From the NCBI GenBank assembly GCA_947039275.1, contig CAMQYL010000010.1, forward strand, positions 19,451 to 83,450: a DNA stretch of 64,000 bases, in the 5' to 3' direction. The DNA is from Amulumruptor sp947039275. Its GTDB lineage: Bacteria > Bacteroidota > Bacteroidia > Bacteroidales > Muribaculaceae. Below are positions 35,239 to 44,006 of this stretch, piece after piece (position 1 is the stretch's first letter; the number at the start of each line of letters is the position of its first letter). The notes below the pieces were generated by a model. The model ran no database searches, had not been told where the DNA came from, and saw only the letters and a list, made by a program, of their open reading frames with translations. The translations under genes were made by a program, and so were the position numbers.

Positions 35239-35821
35239 GGCTTGCTTCAAAGGCTTCGATGTCGGCTTTCTTGGTCAGGAGATACTCGATGTCATCGAGA
35301 CCCTGACCGAGACACTGCTTCTTATAAGCGTTGATGTCAAAGTTTTCGCTCTTGCCGGTGGCAAGGTTGGTGATGGTCTGGGTGGGGAGGTCTACGCGCA
35401 CCTCTGTCTTGGGATCTTTGGCGATGGAGTCAAACAGTTCGGCAAGGAACTCTTCGCTGACCACAACAGGGAGCACGAAGTTGTTAAGTTCGTTGTTTTT
35501 GTGGATGTCAGCAAAGAAACTGCTGACCACTACGCGAAATCCGTAGTCGGCGATAGCCCATGCGGCGTGTTCGCGTGACGAGCCGCTGCCAAAGTTCTTG
35601 CCAGCCACGAGCACGCATCCGCTGTAGGTGGGGTCATTGAGCACGAAGTCGGGGTTGGGGTTGCCGTCCTTGTCATAACGCCAGTCACGGAAAAGGTTGT
35701 CGCCGAATCCCTCGCGGCTGGTGGCTTTGAGGAATCGGGCAGGGATGATCTGGTCGGTATCCACATTCTCTATGGGCAGAGGTATGCAGGTGGAGGTTAT
35801 GGTGGTGAATTTTTCTTTCAT
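35225..35821 (-). CDS. leuD: 3-isopropylmalate dehydratase small subunit
   Basis: A 198-residue swivelling domain of isopropylmalate isomerase. Family motifs: PLPIENVDTDQIIPARFLK near the start, LVAGKNFGSGSSREHAAWAI and RVVVSSFFADI. It pairs with LeuC to isomerise 2- to 3-isopropylmalate. It starts 34 bp after leuC on the minus strand, and its end overlaps the start of cimA. Length is normal. Confidence 0.96.
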   Translation of the reverse strand: MKEKFTTITSTCIPLPIENVDTDQIIPARFLKATSREGFGDNLFRDWRYDKDGNPNPDFVLNDPTYSGCVLVAGKNFGSGSSREHAAWAIADYGFRVVVSSFFADIHKNNELNNFVLPVVVSEEFLAELFDSIAKDPKTEVRVDLPTQTITNLATGKSENFDINAYKKQCLGQGLDDIEYLLTKKADIEAFEASHGAC

Positions 35822-35855
35822 AGTGAAAAGGTGGAATATTGGTCAGATAAATGGC

Positions 35856-37250
35856 TTAGAGGTCAGAAGGCTCAGAGAGCACACCAGTTATGGCAGTGGC
35901 AGCAGCCACGAGCGGTCCGGCGAGGATGGTGCGCGAGCCTGGACCCTGACGACCCTCGAAGTTGCGGTTAGATGTGCTGACGGCAAGTTTGCCTTCGGGA
36001 ATCTTGTCCTCGTTCATTGCCAGGCATGCCGAGCATCCGGGCTGACGCAGCTCAAAGCCTGCCTCTGCGAGTATCTTGTCAAGACCTTCAGCCTTGATCT
36101 GGTCGCTCACGAGCCAAGATCCCGGCACGAGCCAAGCAGTGATGTTGTCGGCTTTCTTCTTGCCCTTGACTATCTCGGCAAATGCACGGAAGTCCTCGAT
36201 TCTGCCGTTGGTACAGCTTCCGAGGAACACGTAGTCCACGGGTATACCTTTGAGTTTCTGACCTTCATGGAATCCCATGTAGGAGAGTGACTTCTCGTAG
36301 CTCTGACGTGCGGTCTCGTCATCGCCTTCAAATGCAGGGATAGCATCGTTGATACCCATGCCGAGTCCGGGGTTGGTGCCGTAGGTGATGCGCGGCTCTA
36401 TGTCAGCAGCATCAAAGTTGATTTCGGCATCAAACACTGCGTCCTCGTCACTGTAGAGGGTCTTCCAGTAAGCAAGAGCCTTGTCCCAATCCTCTCCCTG
36501 GGGAGCAAATTCGCGACCCTTGACATACTCGAATGTGGTCTCGTCGGGAGCAATCATGCCGCCGCGGGCACCCATCTCTATCGAGAGGTTGCAGACGGTC
36601 ATGCGTCCCTCCATAGAGAGGTTGCGGATAGCATCACCGGCATATTCCACAAAGTAGCCCGTGGCTCCGCTGGTGGTCATCTTGGCTATGATATAGAGGG
36701 CTATGTCCTTGGCTGTCACGCCTGGGCGGAGCTTGCCGTTGACATTGATACGCATCTTCTTGGGCTTGGGTTGGAGAATGCACTGCGATGCGAGCACCAT
36801 CTCCACCTCGCTGGTGCCGATGCCGAACGCTACCGCACCGAATGCTCCGTGGGTAGAGGTATGGCTGTCGCCGCACACGATGGTGTAGCCCGGGAGAGTC
36901 AGACCGTTTTCCGGACCGATGACATGTATGATACCGTTCTTGCGGTGTCCCAGTCCGTAGAGTGTCACGCCAAATTCGCGGGCATTGCGGGTGAGGGTGT
37001 CCACCTGGTTGCGGCTCACTGGGTCGGCTATAGGCTGGTCCTGGTGGAGGGTAGGTATGTTGTGGTCAGGAGAGCAGTAGGTGCGTTCGGGACGCATGAC
37101 TTTGAGACCGCGCTGGCGGAGTCCGTCAAACGCCTGGGGCGATGTTACTTCGTGGCAGTAGTGGCGGTCGATATAGAGTTGGTCGGGACCGTCTTCGATG
37201 TGGTTGACCACGTGGGCATCCCAGATTTTGTCAAACAATGTCTTTGCCAT
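35856..37250 (-). CDS. leuC: 3-isopropylmalate dehydratase large subunit
   Basis: A 464-residue aconitase-type [4Fe-4S] subunit. The start MAKTLFDKIWDAHVV is the family N-terminus. Cluster ligand motifs include SCTNGRIEDF (near residue 342) and the C-terminal QPGCSACLAMNED pair. DSHTSTHGAFGAVAFGIGTSEVE is the conserved substrate/cofactor region. It follows leuA after 39 bp. Its likely second substrate is citramalate made by CimA of the same operon. Confidence 0.97.
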   Translation of the reverse strand: MAKTLFDKIWDAHVVNHIEDGPDQLYIDRHYCHEVTSPQAFDGLRQRGLKVMRPERTYCSPDHNIPTLHQDQPIADPVSRNQVDTLTRNAREFGVTLYGLGHRKNGIIHVIGPENGLTLPGYTIVCGDSHTSTHGAFGAVAFGIGTSEVEMVLASQCILQPKPKKMRINVNGKLRPGVTAKDIALYIIAKMTTSGATGYFVEYAGDAIRNLSMEGRMTVCNLSIEMGARGGMIAPDETTFEYVKGREFAPQGEDWDKALAYWKTLYSDEDAVFDAEINFDAADIEPRITYGTNPGLGMGINDAIPAFEGDDETARQSYEKSLSYMGFHEGQKLKGIPVDYVFLGSCTNGRIEDFRAFAEIVKGKKKADNITAWLVPGSWLVSDQIKAEGLDKILAEAGFELRQPGCSACLAMNEDKIPEGKLAVSTSNRNFEGRQGPGSRTILAGPLVAAATAITGVLSEPSDL

Positions 37251-37289
37251 GTATCTGTATAATGTTGTATTGGTTTGATTTCGTGATGA

Positions 37290-38786
37290 TTAGTGCACAA
37301 ATTTGTTGATGGCGTCAAGGAATGCTTCGGCAGAGGCTGCCACGATGTCGGTGTTGGCAGAGAAGCCGTTGTAGTGAGCTCCTTCGTATTCTACGGTCAT
37401 ATGCACCTTGCCTACGTCGTTGCTTCCCTTGTTGATGGCTTGGATGAGGAATTCCTTGAGGAGCATCTTGCGGCGGATGATGATCTTGATGGCATTGATG
37501 GCTGCATCTACAGGACCATTGCCAGAAGCGGCTGCTTCGAATTTCTCGCCGGCGATGTCGAGACCGACGCTGGCAACAGAGCGGATGCCCACGCCAGAGG
37601 TGACTTGCAGGAAGTCGAGCTTGATGCGGCTGCGGGCTTTATGGTGCTCGCCGGCGAGCATCAGCACGTCATCGTCGTTGATTTCCTTCTTGCGGTCGGC
37701 AAGTTTAAGGAACTGCTCATATGCCTTGTCGAGGGCTTCGGTGTCGAGATTGATGCCGAGGGTGTGCAGACGGTGTTTGAGGGCGGCGCGTCCGCTGCGG
37801 GCTGTGAGCACGATGGAGTTTTCGTCCACGCCCACATCCTTGGGGTCGATGATTTCGTAGCTTTCGCGGTTTTTGAGCACACCGTCCTGATGTATGCCCG
37901 ATGAGTGAGCGAATGCGTTGCGACCTACAATAGCCTTGTTGGGCTGTACGGGCATGTTCATCAGCGATGACACCATGCGGCTTGTCGAGGCTATTTTTGT
38001 GGCGTTGATGTTGGTGTCTATGCCGAGTTCCTTGTGGGAGCGGAGGGTCATGACTACTTCCTCGAGGGCAGTGTTTCCGGCGCGTTCGCCTATGCCGTTG
38101 ATGGTCACTTCCACCTGACGGGCACCGTTGATGACACCCATGACAGTGTTGGCTGTCGCCATGCCGAGGTCGTTATGGCAGTGGGTGGAGAGTATAGCCT
38201 TGTCGATGTTGCTGACATGCTCCATCAGGTAGCGGATTTTGGCTCCGTATTCCTCAGGCAGGCAGTAGCCTGTGGTATCGGGAATATTGACCACGGTTGC
38301 TCCGGCGGCTATGACAGCTTCCACTACCCGGGCGAGATACTCGTTGTCGGTGCGTCCGGCATCCTCACAGTAAAACTCCACGTCGTCAACGAATTTGCGG
38401 GCATAGGCGACAGCTGCCACGCCGCGCTCGAGGATGTCCTCGCGGTTGGAGTTGAACTTGTATTTGATATGTGAGTCGCTTGTGCCTATGCCGGTGTGGA
38501 TACGCTTGCGCTTGGCATATTGCAGTGCATCGGCTGCCACGCGGATGTCGTTTTCCACGGCGCGTGTCAGAGCGCAGATTGTAGGCCATGTCACGGCTTT
38601 GGATATTTCCACTACGGAGTTGAAGTCTCCAGGACTTGACACGGGGAAGCCGGCTTCGATTACATCCACTCCGAGAGCTTCAAGGGCTTTTGCCACTTCG
38701 ATTTTCTCCACGGTGTTAAGCTGACATCCTGGCACCTGCTCGCCGTCACGCAGAGTGGTGTCGAATATATACAATCGGTCGCTCAT
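37290..38786 (-). CDS. leuA: 2-isopropylmalate synthase
   Basis: A 498-residue first enzyme of leucine synthesis (acetyl-CoA + 2-oxoisovalerate). Catalytic TIM barrel: IFDTTLRDGEQVPGCQL at the N-terminus, THCHNDLGMATANT and NGIGERAGNTALEEVVM. The C-terminal regulatory (leucine-feedback) domain covers about residues 380-498, with GSNDVGKVHMTVEYEG. It differs clearly from the CimA paralogue in the same operon, so the two probably have separate substrates. First gene of the operon with a good promoter upstream. Confidence 0.96.
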   Translation of the reverse strand: MSDRLYIFDTTLRDGEQVPGCQLNTVEKIEVAKALEALGVDVIEAGFPVSSPGDFNSVVEISKAVTWPTICALTRAVENDIRVAADALQYAKRKRIHTGIGTSDSHIKYKFNSNREDILERGVAAVAYARKFVDDVEFYCEDAGRTDNEYLARVVEAVIAAGATVVNIPDTTGYCLPEEYGAKIRYLMEHVSNIDKAILSTHCHNDLGMATANTVMGVINGARQVEVTINGIGERAGNTALEEVVMTLRSHKELGIDTNINATKIASTSRMVSSLMNMPVQPNKAIVGRNAFAHSSGIHQDGVLKNRESYEIIDPKDVGVDENSIVLTARSGRAALKHRLHTLGINLDTEALDKAYEQFLKLADRKKEINDDDVLMLAGEHHKARSRIKLDFLQVTSGVGIRSVASVGLDIAGEKFEAAASGNGPVDAAINAIKIIIRRKMLLKEFLIQAINKGSNDVGKVHMTVEYEGAHYNGFSANTDIVAASAEAFLDAINKFVH

Positions 38787-38862
38787 AAAATATGACTATC
38801 TTTTTTACCTTATATAAATGAAGTGTGACACGCCTTGATGATGCGTGTGTGATGAGGATGTG

Positions 38863-38896
38863 CAAAGGTACAGATAATAATTGATGTGCACAACAA
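38863..38896 (-). promoter_or_regulatory. Promoter of the leu operon
   Basis: Minus-strand TTGTTG (38891-38896), a 20-bp spacer and TACCTTTG (38863-38870), giving a leader of about 70 nt before leuA. Confidence 0.65.
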
Positions 38897-39098
38897 TATT
38901 ATAATCCCGATTGCTAATTTGATTACAAAATGTTACAGTTTGGTTTGAGAATCATTTAAGATTGCAATGTTGTCAATGCTCTTTTAACTAAAAACTATGT
39001 TATATAACACAAAAATCCTCCAAATGTGCATAAGTATATACACCTATATTAAATAATAAATAATTGAGGAAAAATTTCCGTAATTCAAAATGATAGTT

Positions 39099-39106
39099 TA
39101 AATTTG
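39099..39106 (+). promoter_or_regulatory. -7 box of the carboxyltransferase gene
   Basis: TAAATTTG, 33 bp before the start codon at 39140. It overlaps a TTG (39104) that gives a longer but less likely reading frame. Confidence 0.55.
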
Positions 39107-39139
39107 CCATCGGATATTAACCTAACGTTTTCAACAGAT

Positions 39140-41032
39140 ATGATGGAACAACGAAATTTAAAAATCCGTGATCTGACGTTGCGTGACGGTCAGCAGTCGC
39201 TGTTTGCCACGCGTATGACCCAGCAGACTATCGATCGCCTGCTCCCTTACTATGAAAATGCAGGATTCTATATAATGGAGGTGTGGGGCGGAGCCGTCCC
39301 TGACTCGGTGATGAGATATCTTGACGAATCGCCTTGGACACGCCTGCGCACCATCAGCGAGGCGATGAAGGGCAAGTCGCTCCTGTCGGCTTTGTCACGC
39401 GGTCGCAACCTATTCGGCTATGTGCCTTATCCTAATTCGGTCCTTGAAGGATTCTACAAGGAGGCAATCAAGAATGGTCTTAATGTGATGCGTATCTTCG
39501 ATGCGCTCAACGACATCGATAATGTCAAGGACTCGATACGCATGATCAATGAGCTTGGCGGCATCGCCGATGGCGCGGTGTGCTACACTGTCGACCCCAA
39601 GGACGAAGCTCCCCAGCAGCCTGCGGGATTTGGCGCAAAACTTAAATCGCTTTTCGGTTCCAAACCGGCAGCCCCGCGTAAGATATTTACTGACGAATAC
39701 TTTGTCAGCAAGGCTAAGGAGATGGAGGCTCTCGGGGCTAAGATCATTACTCTTAAAGATATGGCAGGTCTGGTCAATCCGCTCCGTGCCGCCTCTATCA
39801 TCTCACGGCTCAAATCCGAACTGAAAGTGCCTGTGGATTTCCATACCCACTGTACACCCGGCTATGGTCTGGCTTCATCGGTGATGGCTATCATCAACGG
39901 CGTGGATATTCTCGACACCAACATATGGTGGTTTGGCGGCGGCTCGGCTGCCCCGGCTATAGAGCTTGTGTATGTTTTCGCCAAGAAGCTCGGTGTCAAC
40001 GTTGAGGTCAACATGGAGGCTGTCGGCGAGATTCGTAAGGAGCTGCTTGAGGCGCGCAAGGCTCTTAAGGAGTTTGACCTCGCCAAACAGATGCCTAAGG
40101 ATTTTGATCCTCTCAAGGATATGCTTCCGGCAGAGGTCGATGCTCTGTTTGACAAGGCTATAGATGCTGCGAAGAGAAGTGACGAGCAAGCTTTGCTTGA
40201 TGCATGCCACGCCATAGAAGGCTATTTCGGATTCCCGAAGCCTAACCAGCTTGTCAAGGATGCCGAGGTGCCAGGCGGCATGTACAGCAACATGGTGGCT
40301 CAGCTCAAGGCTCTTGGAGCAAGCGAACTGCTTGACGATGCCATGGCTCTGATACCCAAGGTACGCCGAGACGCAGGTCTGGTACCCCTTGTGACCCCGA
40401 CGAGTCAGATTGTGGGCAGTCAGGCTGTGAGCCTCGCGCTTGACCGCAAGAAAGGCAACAGGGACTACAGCAATCCATCCAACCAGTTTATATCGCTCAT
40501 CAAGGGTGAATACGGTCATACGCCAGTGGCAGTAGACCCTGCTTTCCGTGAGATGATAACAGGCAGTCCCGTTGAGAAGGCTTATGATGTATCATCATAT
40601 AAAAAGCCTGAAAATCCTGTGCTTGAAGAATTTGGAGGCGTGAAACTTGCCGCCAATGACGAGGAATACCTTTTGCTTGAACTTCTCCCCTCCGTAGCAG
40701 TCAACTTCCTGAAAAACCGTCGTCGTGAGGAGTATGAGGCTCAGCATGCCGATGAAATCAAGGCTGCCCAGGCTGAGGCTGAAGCAAAGGCTCAGGAGGA
40801 GGCGATTCCTGTGACAGGTCCCACTATATCAGCTCCTATGGGTGGCAAGGTCATCGCTGTCAATGTCAAGCCCGGACAGAAAGTCAAGGAGGGCGACGTG
40901 GTGCTCGTCTATGAGGCGATGAAGATGGAAAACGATGTCGAGGCTCCAGCCGATGGGGTGGTAAAGCGCCTGTTTGTGGATGTCAACGATGTCGTTGGTA
41001 CAGACGCACTGCTCGTGGAGTTCCAGGAATGA
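39140..41032 (+). CDS. Biotin-dependent pyruvate/oxaloacetate carboxyltransferase (PycB/OadA type)
   Basis: A 630-residue protein with a carboxyltransferase barrel and its own biotin domain. The start at the ATG-ATG pair 39140 is chosen because LKIRDLTLRDGQQSLFATRM is the family N-terminus; the TTG upstream lies in the -7 box. Carboxyltransferase motifs: ALNDIDNVKDSIRM, IITLKDMAGLVNPLRA, DFHTHCTPGYG. A helical region and an Ala/Glu/Lys-rich linker (about 525-560) lead to a biotinyl domain with VYEAMKMENDV, Lys595. It either adds CO2 to pyruvate, with a separate biotin carboxylase subunit, or decarboxylates oxaloacetate as part of a Na+ pump. Neither partner is in the window, so the direction is undecided. 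It has its own promoter and terminator. Confidence 0.92.
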   Translation: MMEQRNLKIRDLTLRDGQQSLFATRMTQQTIDRLLPYYENAGFYIMEVWGGAVPDSVMRYLDESPWTRLRTISEAMKGKSLLSALSRGRNLFGYVPYPNSVLEGFYKEAIKNGLNVMRIFDALNDIDNVKDSIRMINELGGIADGAVCYTVDPKDEAPQQPAGFGAKLKSLFGSKPAAPRKIFTDEYFVSKAKEMEALGAKIITLKDMAGLVNPLRAASIISRLKSELKVPVDFHTHCTPGYGLASSVMAIINGVDILDTNIWWFGGGSAAPAIELVYVFAKKLGVNVEVNMEAVGEIRKELLEARKALKEFDLAKQMPKDFDPLKDMLPAEVDALFDKAIDAAKRSDEQALLDACHAIEGYFGFPKPNQLVKDAEVPGGMYSNMVAQLKALGASELLDDAMALIPKVRRDAGLVPLVTPTSQIVGSQAVSLALDRKKGNRDYSNPSNQFISLIKGEYGHTPVAVDPAFREMITGSPVEKAYDVSSYKKPENPVLEEFGGVKLAANDEEYLLLELLPSVAVNFLKNRRREEYEAQHADEIKAAQAEAEAKAQEEAIPVTGPTISAPMGGKVIAVNVKPGQKVKEGDVVLVYEAMKMENDVEAPADGVVKRLFVDVNDVVGTDALLVEFQE

Positions 41033-41058
41033 CGTAAGTCGCTTAAAGACTATAATTT

Positions 41059-41110
41059 AAGTCGTATAATTCTTATAAGTCGTATAAATCTTATAAGAAT
41101 TATACGACTT
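41059..41110. repeat. Perfect 20-bp AT-rich inverted repeat with internal direct repeat
   Basis: Arms 41059-41078 and 41091-41110 are fully complementary around a 12-nt loop. The loop begins with another copy of GTCGTATAA found in the left arm. It may be part of the transcript end or a duplication scar. Confidence 0.85.
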
Positions 41111-41133
41111 GCTTTATTTGAACTGGCATAAAA

Positions 41134-41170
41134 AAACTGTTGGCATCTCACGATGCCAACAGTTTATCAT
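41134..41170. terminator. Bidirectional intrinsic terminator
   Basis: A perfect 14-bp stem (41134-41147 with 41152-41165, loop TCAC) preceded by six A and followed by TTTATC. It separates the carboxyltransferase gene from the convergent SPOR lipoprotein. Confidence 0.88.
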
Positions 41171-41328
41171 AATCTACAATCTATAAAAACATATATATTT
41201 TTGGAAAAATGCTCTCAAAGCAGTAGTATCAATAATCCTTCTTGCTTTGTGATTACAAAGGTAAAGGGAATTTCTGTAAAATTCAAAAAATTATTTTTAA
41301 TAAAGCATAAATAAGTTCGTTGTGTTTC

Positions 41329-41904
41329 TTAGTATCCTCTCTGAGCTGGTTGAATGACTGTAGGAAACGGCTCTTTAAGCATCAATCTTTGGTCGGATTT
41401 GACTGCGTCAAGCTGCTTTATGGCATTCTCAGGGCTGCTGACGGTGTCGGCAGCTACAAAGTAGCGAGGTTCTGAGTTTTGAAATACCATGGCATTTTGA
41501 TAGCCGTAGCCCTGGAGCCTGGTGCACATCTCACGGGCATTGAAACGTTGCTTGAATTGCCCGACTATGATGCAAAACGGTTTGCCCAAAAGCGAGGGAC
41601 GCCCAGGCGTGGCATCGGTTGCTGTCGGTTTTGTCGGTGTGGAACTCTTGTCTATGACGGGGCGTATCCACTCTACACGATATGACAGGATGGTGTCGCC
41701 AACGTGCATGATGGCTGGGCGTCCGCCAGTCTGCATTGCTGCGCGAGCCGTCGAGTCAAGATACTCCTCCTCACCAGAGTGGCGTGTCTTGACAGTGGTT
41801 TCGTAAGCCTCTCGGTAATGCTTCTCCGATGGCTTGCAGCTGAATAGTCCGCCGATGGTAGCTGTGCAAAAAATAACCAGTATGGCTGTTTTTGTTGTTT
41901 TCAA
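41329..41904 (-). CDS. SPOR-domain lipoprotein
   Basis: A 191-residue predicted lipoprotein: MKTTKTAILVIFCTATIGGLFSC with acylated Cys23. After a charged helix (about 25-60) and a Pro/Thr-rich linker (about 85-102), residues 105-165 form a SPOR-like fold: FCIIVGQFKQRFNAREMCTRLQGYGYQNAMVFQNSEPRYFVAA. SPOR domains bind denuded peptidoglycan, so a septal or cell-wall location is likely. The protein is shorter than typical FtsN-type proteins and has no transmembrane anchor. A REP-like pair lies directly upstream. Confidence 0.82.
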   Translation of the reverse strand: MKTTKTAILVIFCTATIGGLFSCKPSEKHYREAYETTVKTRHSGEEEYLDSTARAAMQTGGRPAIMHVGDTILSYRVEWIRPVIDKSSTPTKPTATDATPGRPSLLGKPFCIIVGQFKQRFNAREMCTRLQGYGYQNAMVFQNSEPRYFVAADTVSSPENAIKQLDAVKSDQRLMLKEPFPTVIQPAQRGY

Positions 41905-41920
41905 TGTTTAGATACTATTT

Positions 41921-42002
41921 GTAGGGACATGCCACGGCATGTCTGCCTTGTGTTGCTGGTCAAACCGTTGCTATATGCTGACATGCCATGGCATGTCCCT
42001 AC
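41921..42002. repeat. REP-like palindrome pair E
   Basis: An 82-bp inverted repeat of GACATGCC-palindromes (left core CCACGG, right core CCATGG) capped by GTAGG/CCTAC, between the GH13 gene end and the SPOR lipoprotein start. Confidence 0.9.
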
Positions 42003-42030
42003 AGGTGTCAATATGGGTTATAAAATGGCA

Positions 42031-43890
42031 TCAGTTCTCGAGGATGTAAAGCTCGCGGGGACCGAATGTCATTTCGGGGGTGATGGTGACTTTCTTGCCG
42101 GTGAGCATGTCGGTCAAGGTGGTGCCGTAGGGGAGGATTTCGGCGGTCTGCTCCATATTCATGGTTTTGGGTGCATCATTGCCGTTCATCATCACCACTA
42201 CCTGCTTGTCGCCAAGGCGGCGTTCGTAGACATACACACCCTGTTGCGGCATGAAGTGTTTGAGCGAGCCTTTGGCTACGACATCATTGCCTTTGCGCCA
42301 GTTGAGCACCTTGCGCATGAAGTCAAGAGCCTCTTTCTGCTTGTCAGAGAGCCCTTCGCCGGTAAATACGTTGACATCCTTGTCGCCGGGGAAACCACCG
42401 GGCATGTCCTTGCGCACGAATCCGTCGCTGCCTTCCTTGGAGCCGTTCATGAGGATTTCGGTGCCGTAGTAGAGCTGAGGTATGCCGCGGGTGGTGAGGA
42501 GGAATGCTATCGCCTGTTTCCACCATCCGAGGTTTTCGGGCTCTTCGAGCAGGAAGCGGTCAGTGTCATGGTTGTCAAGGAAGGTGAGAATCTTAGACGG
42601 GTTGGGGAAGAGGTAATCGAGAGCCAGATGGTCATACATCTCGTTGAGTCCGTTCCAGGGGTCGGTCTGTGACGAGAACGCATTACGGGCTTTGATCGAG
42701 AGCACGAAGTCCATGACAGTCTCAAGTTCAGAGTCGCCGTGAGGATTGACCTTAGAGCCTTTCTGCCAGTATGCTTCGCCGCCCTCAGTGCCGTACCAGC
42801 ACTCGCCTACGATGTTAAACAAGGGGTATTCCTTGCGTACGTCGCGTAGCCATTGTGCCATAGCATTGAAGTCGGCATAGGGGTGAGTATCCATGCGTAT
42901 GCCATCGATCTTTGCATCCTCTATCCACCATATCGAATTTTGGGTGAGGTACTTGGCAAGGTGCTTGTTGCGCTGGTTGAGATCGGGCATTGCCTCGACA
43001 AACCATCCGTCCACGGTGCGGCCATAGTCGTAGTCGCTCACATAGGGGTCGTGTACAGTGGACAGGCGGTAGTTAGTCTGGATGTAGTTGTCGGAATTGT
43101 TGTACCAGTCGGCGGTCGGAGCATCCTTGCGCCAAGGGTGGTTGGATCCAGAATGGTTGAATATCATATCCATCACCACCTTGATGCCGCGTTTATGCGC
43201 TTCTTCGATGAAAGCTTTCCACTCCTCGTTTGTGCCGAAACGCGGGTCAATGCGGTAGTAGTTTGTGGTGGCGTATCCGTGATATGAGCCTCCGGGCATG
43301 TCGTTTTCAAGCACAGGGCATACCCACACGGCTGTCACGCCGAGAGAGTCTATGTAGTCAAGGTGCTTTTGCAAGCCTCCGATGTTGCCGCCGTGACGTG
43401 CGTTAGGGTCGGTGCGGTCGGCGGTGATGGGGTAGTCGAGGTCTTTGACGGCTTTGTCCTCTTTTCTGCCGTCAGATGCGAAGCGGTCAGGCATCACGAG
43501 ATACAGCACATCTGATGAGTCGAAGCCTTTGTAATCTTCTGGAGCCTTGGTGCGGGCTTTGAGTTCATAGTGGAGGGTTTTTGACTTCTTGCCGTCCTTG
43601 AATTTCAGATCCATCGTGCCGGGTTGGGCATCTTTGCCTATAGCGAGATAGAGCAGAAGGTAGTTGGGGCTTTCGAGGCGTACCTGCTCGGCTAATCGTA
43701 CATCAGGATAGTCTACAGAGACGAGACTGTTGCCGATGTCCTTGCCGTGTACCATGACTTGGAGCGTGTCCTGTTGCATGCCGGTCCACCAATATGGCGG
43801 TTCTACGCGGTCTATCGTAAGATTGGCTGCTGAGCATAGCCCGGCGGTTGACATTGCCGCGCATGCGAGAGATGTGAGGATTTTCTTCAT
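42031..43890 (-). CDS. Neopullulanase/cyclomaltodextrinase-type GH13 enzyme
   Basis: A 619-residue exported enzyme (signal peptide MKKILTSLACAAMSTAGLCSA). An N-terminal beta-sandwich (about 25-120: DRVEPPYWWTGMQQDTLQVMVHGKD) is the cyclomaltodextrinase-N type seen in SusA-like proteins. The GH13 barrel has VLYLVMPDRFASD, GVTAVWVCPV, MDMIFNHSGSNHPW, nucleophile Asp in KIDGIRMDTHPY, acid/base Glu in NIVGECWYG and the FLDNHDTDRF Asp. A C-terminal sandwich ends the protein (MTFGPRELYILEN). It should hydrolyse maltodextrins, pullulan or cyclodextrins in the periplasm. It has its own -7 box and stands alone, far from the other amylase (29183-32428) and from any susCD pair. Confidence 0.93.
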   Translation of the reverse strand: MKKILTSLACAAMSTAGLCSAANLTIDRVEPPYWWTGMQQDTLQVMVHGKDIGNSLVSVDYPDVRLAEQVRLESPNYLLLYLAIGKDAQPGTMDLKFKDGKKSKTLHYELKARTKAPEDYKGFDSSDVLYLVMPDRFASDGRKEDKAVKDLDYPITADRTDPNARHGGNIGGLQKHLDYIDSLGVTAVWVCPVLENDMPGGSYHGYATTNYYRIDPRFGTNEEWKAFIEEAHKRGIKVVMDMIFNHSGSNHPWRKDAPTADWYNNSDNYIQTNYRLSTVHDPYVSDYDYGRTVDGWFVEAMPDLNQRNKHLAKYLTQNSIWWIEDAKIDGIRMDTHPYADFNAMAQWLRDVRKEYPLFNIVGECWYGTEGGEAYWQKGSKVNPHGDSELETVMDFVLSIKARNAFSSQTDPWNGLNEMYDHLALDYLFPNPSKILTFLDNHDTDRFLLEEPENLGWWKQAIAFLLTTRGIPQLYYGTEILMNGSKEGSDGFVRKDMPGGFPGDKDVNVFTGEGLSDKQKEALDFMRKVLNWRKGNDVVAKGSLKHFMPQQGVYVYERRLGDKQVVVMMNGNDAPKTMNMEQTAEILPYGTTLTDMLTGKKVTITPEMTFGPRELYILEN

Positions 43891-43962
43891 AAGGATTGAA
43901 GTGACGCAGATAGATGATAGGTATTAGTTATTATGTATTTTAATGTGTGGCAAGAGCCTTTA

Positions 43963-43970
43963 CAAAGATA
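43963..43970 (-). promoter_or_regulatory. -7 box of the neopullulanase-type gene
   Basis: Minus-strand TATCTTTG, 72 bp upstream of the start codon; no -33 element. The array of TTAT-box repeats begins 36 bp further upstream. Confidence 0.45.
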
Positions 43971-44006
43971 CGAAATAATCTGATAGCACGTAGTATAGGT
44001 TGTAAA

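Larger units (their letters stand above)
38787..39139. other. Divergent intergenic region, leu operon / carboxyltransferase
   Basis: 353 bp, very AT-rich in its middle. It contains the leuA promoter (38863-38896), a small ACACGC/GCGTGT hairpin in the leu leader (about 38827-38850) and the -7 box of the plus-strand gene. I found no leader peptide rich in leucine codons and no T-box. Confidence 0.6.

Noticed and set aside
38787..39139. T-box or leucine leader peptide before the leu operon
   Set aside because: No T-box sequence or leucine-rich short ORF was seen between promoter and leuA.
41033..41328. tRNA gene in the hairpin-rich gap after the carboxyltransferase
   Set aside because: The hairpins are simple inverted repeats and no T-loop GTTCRA-type sequence is present. 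The other intergenic regions also gave no tRNA by eye.
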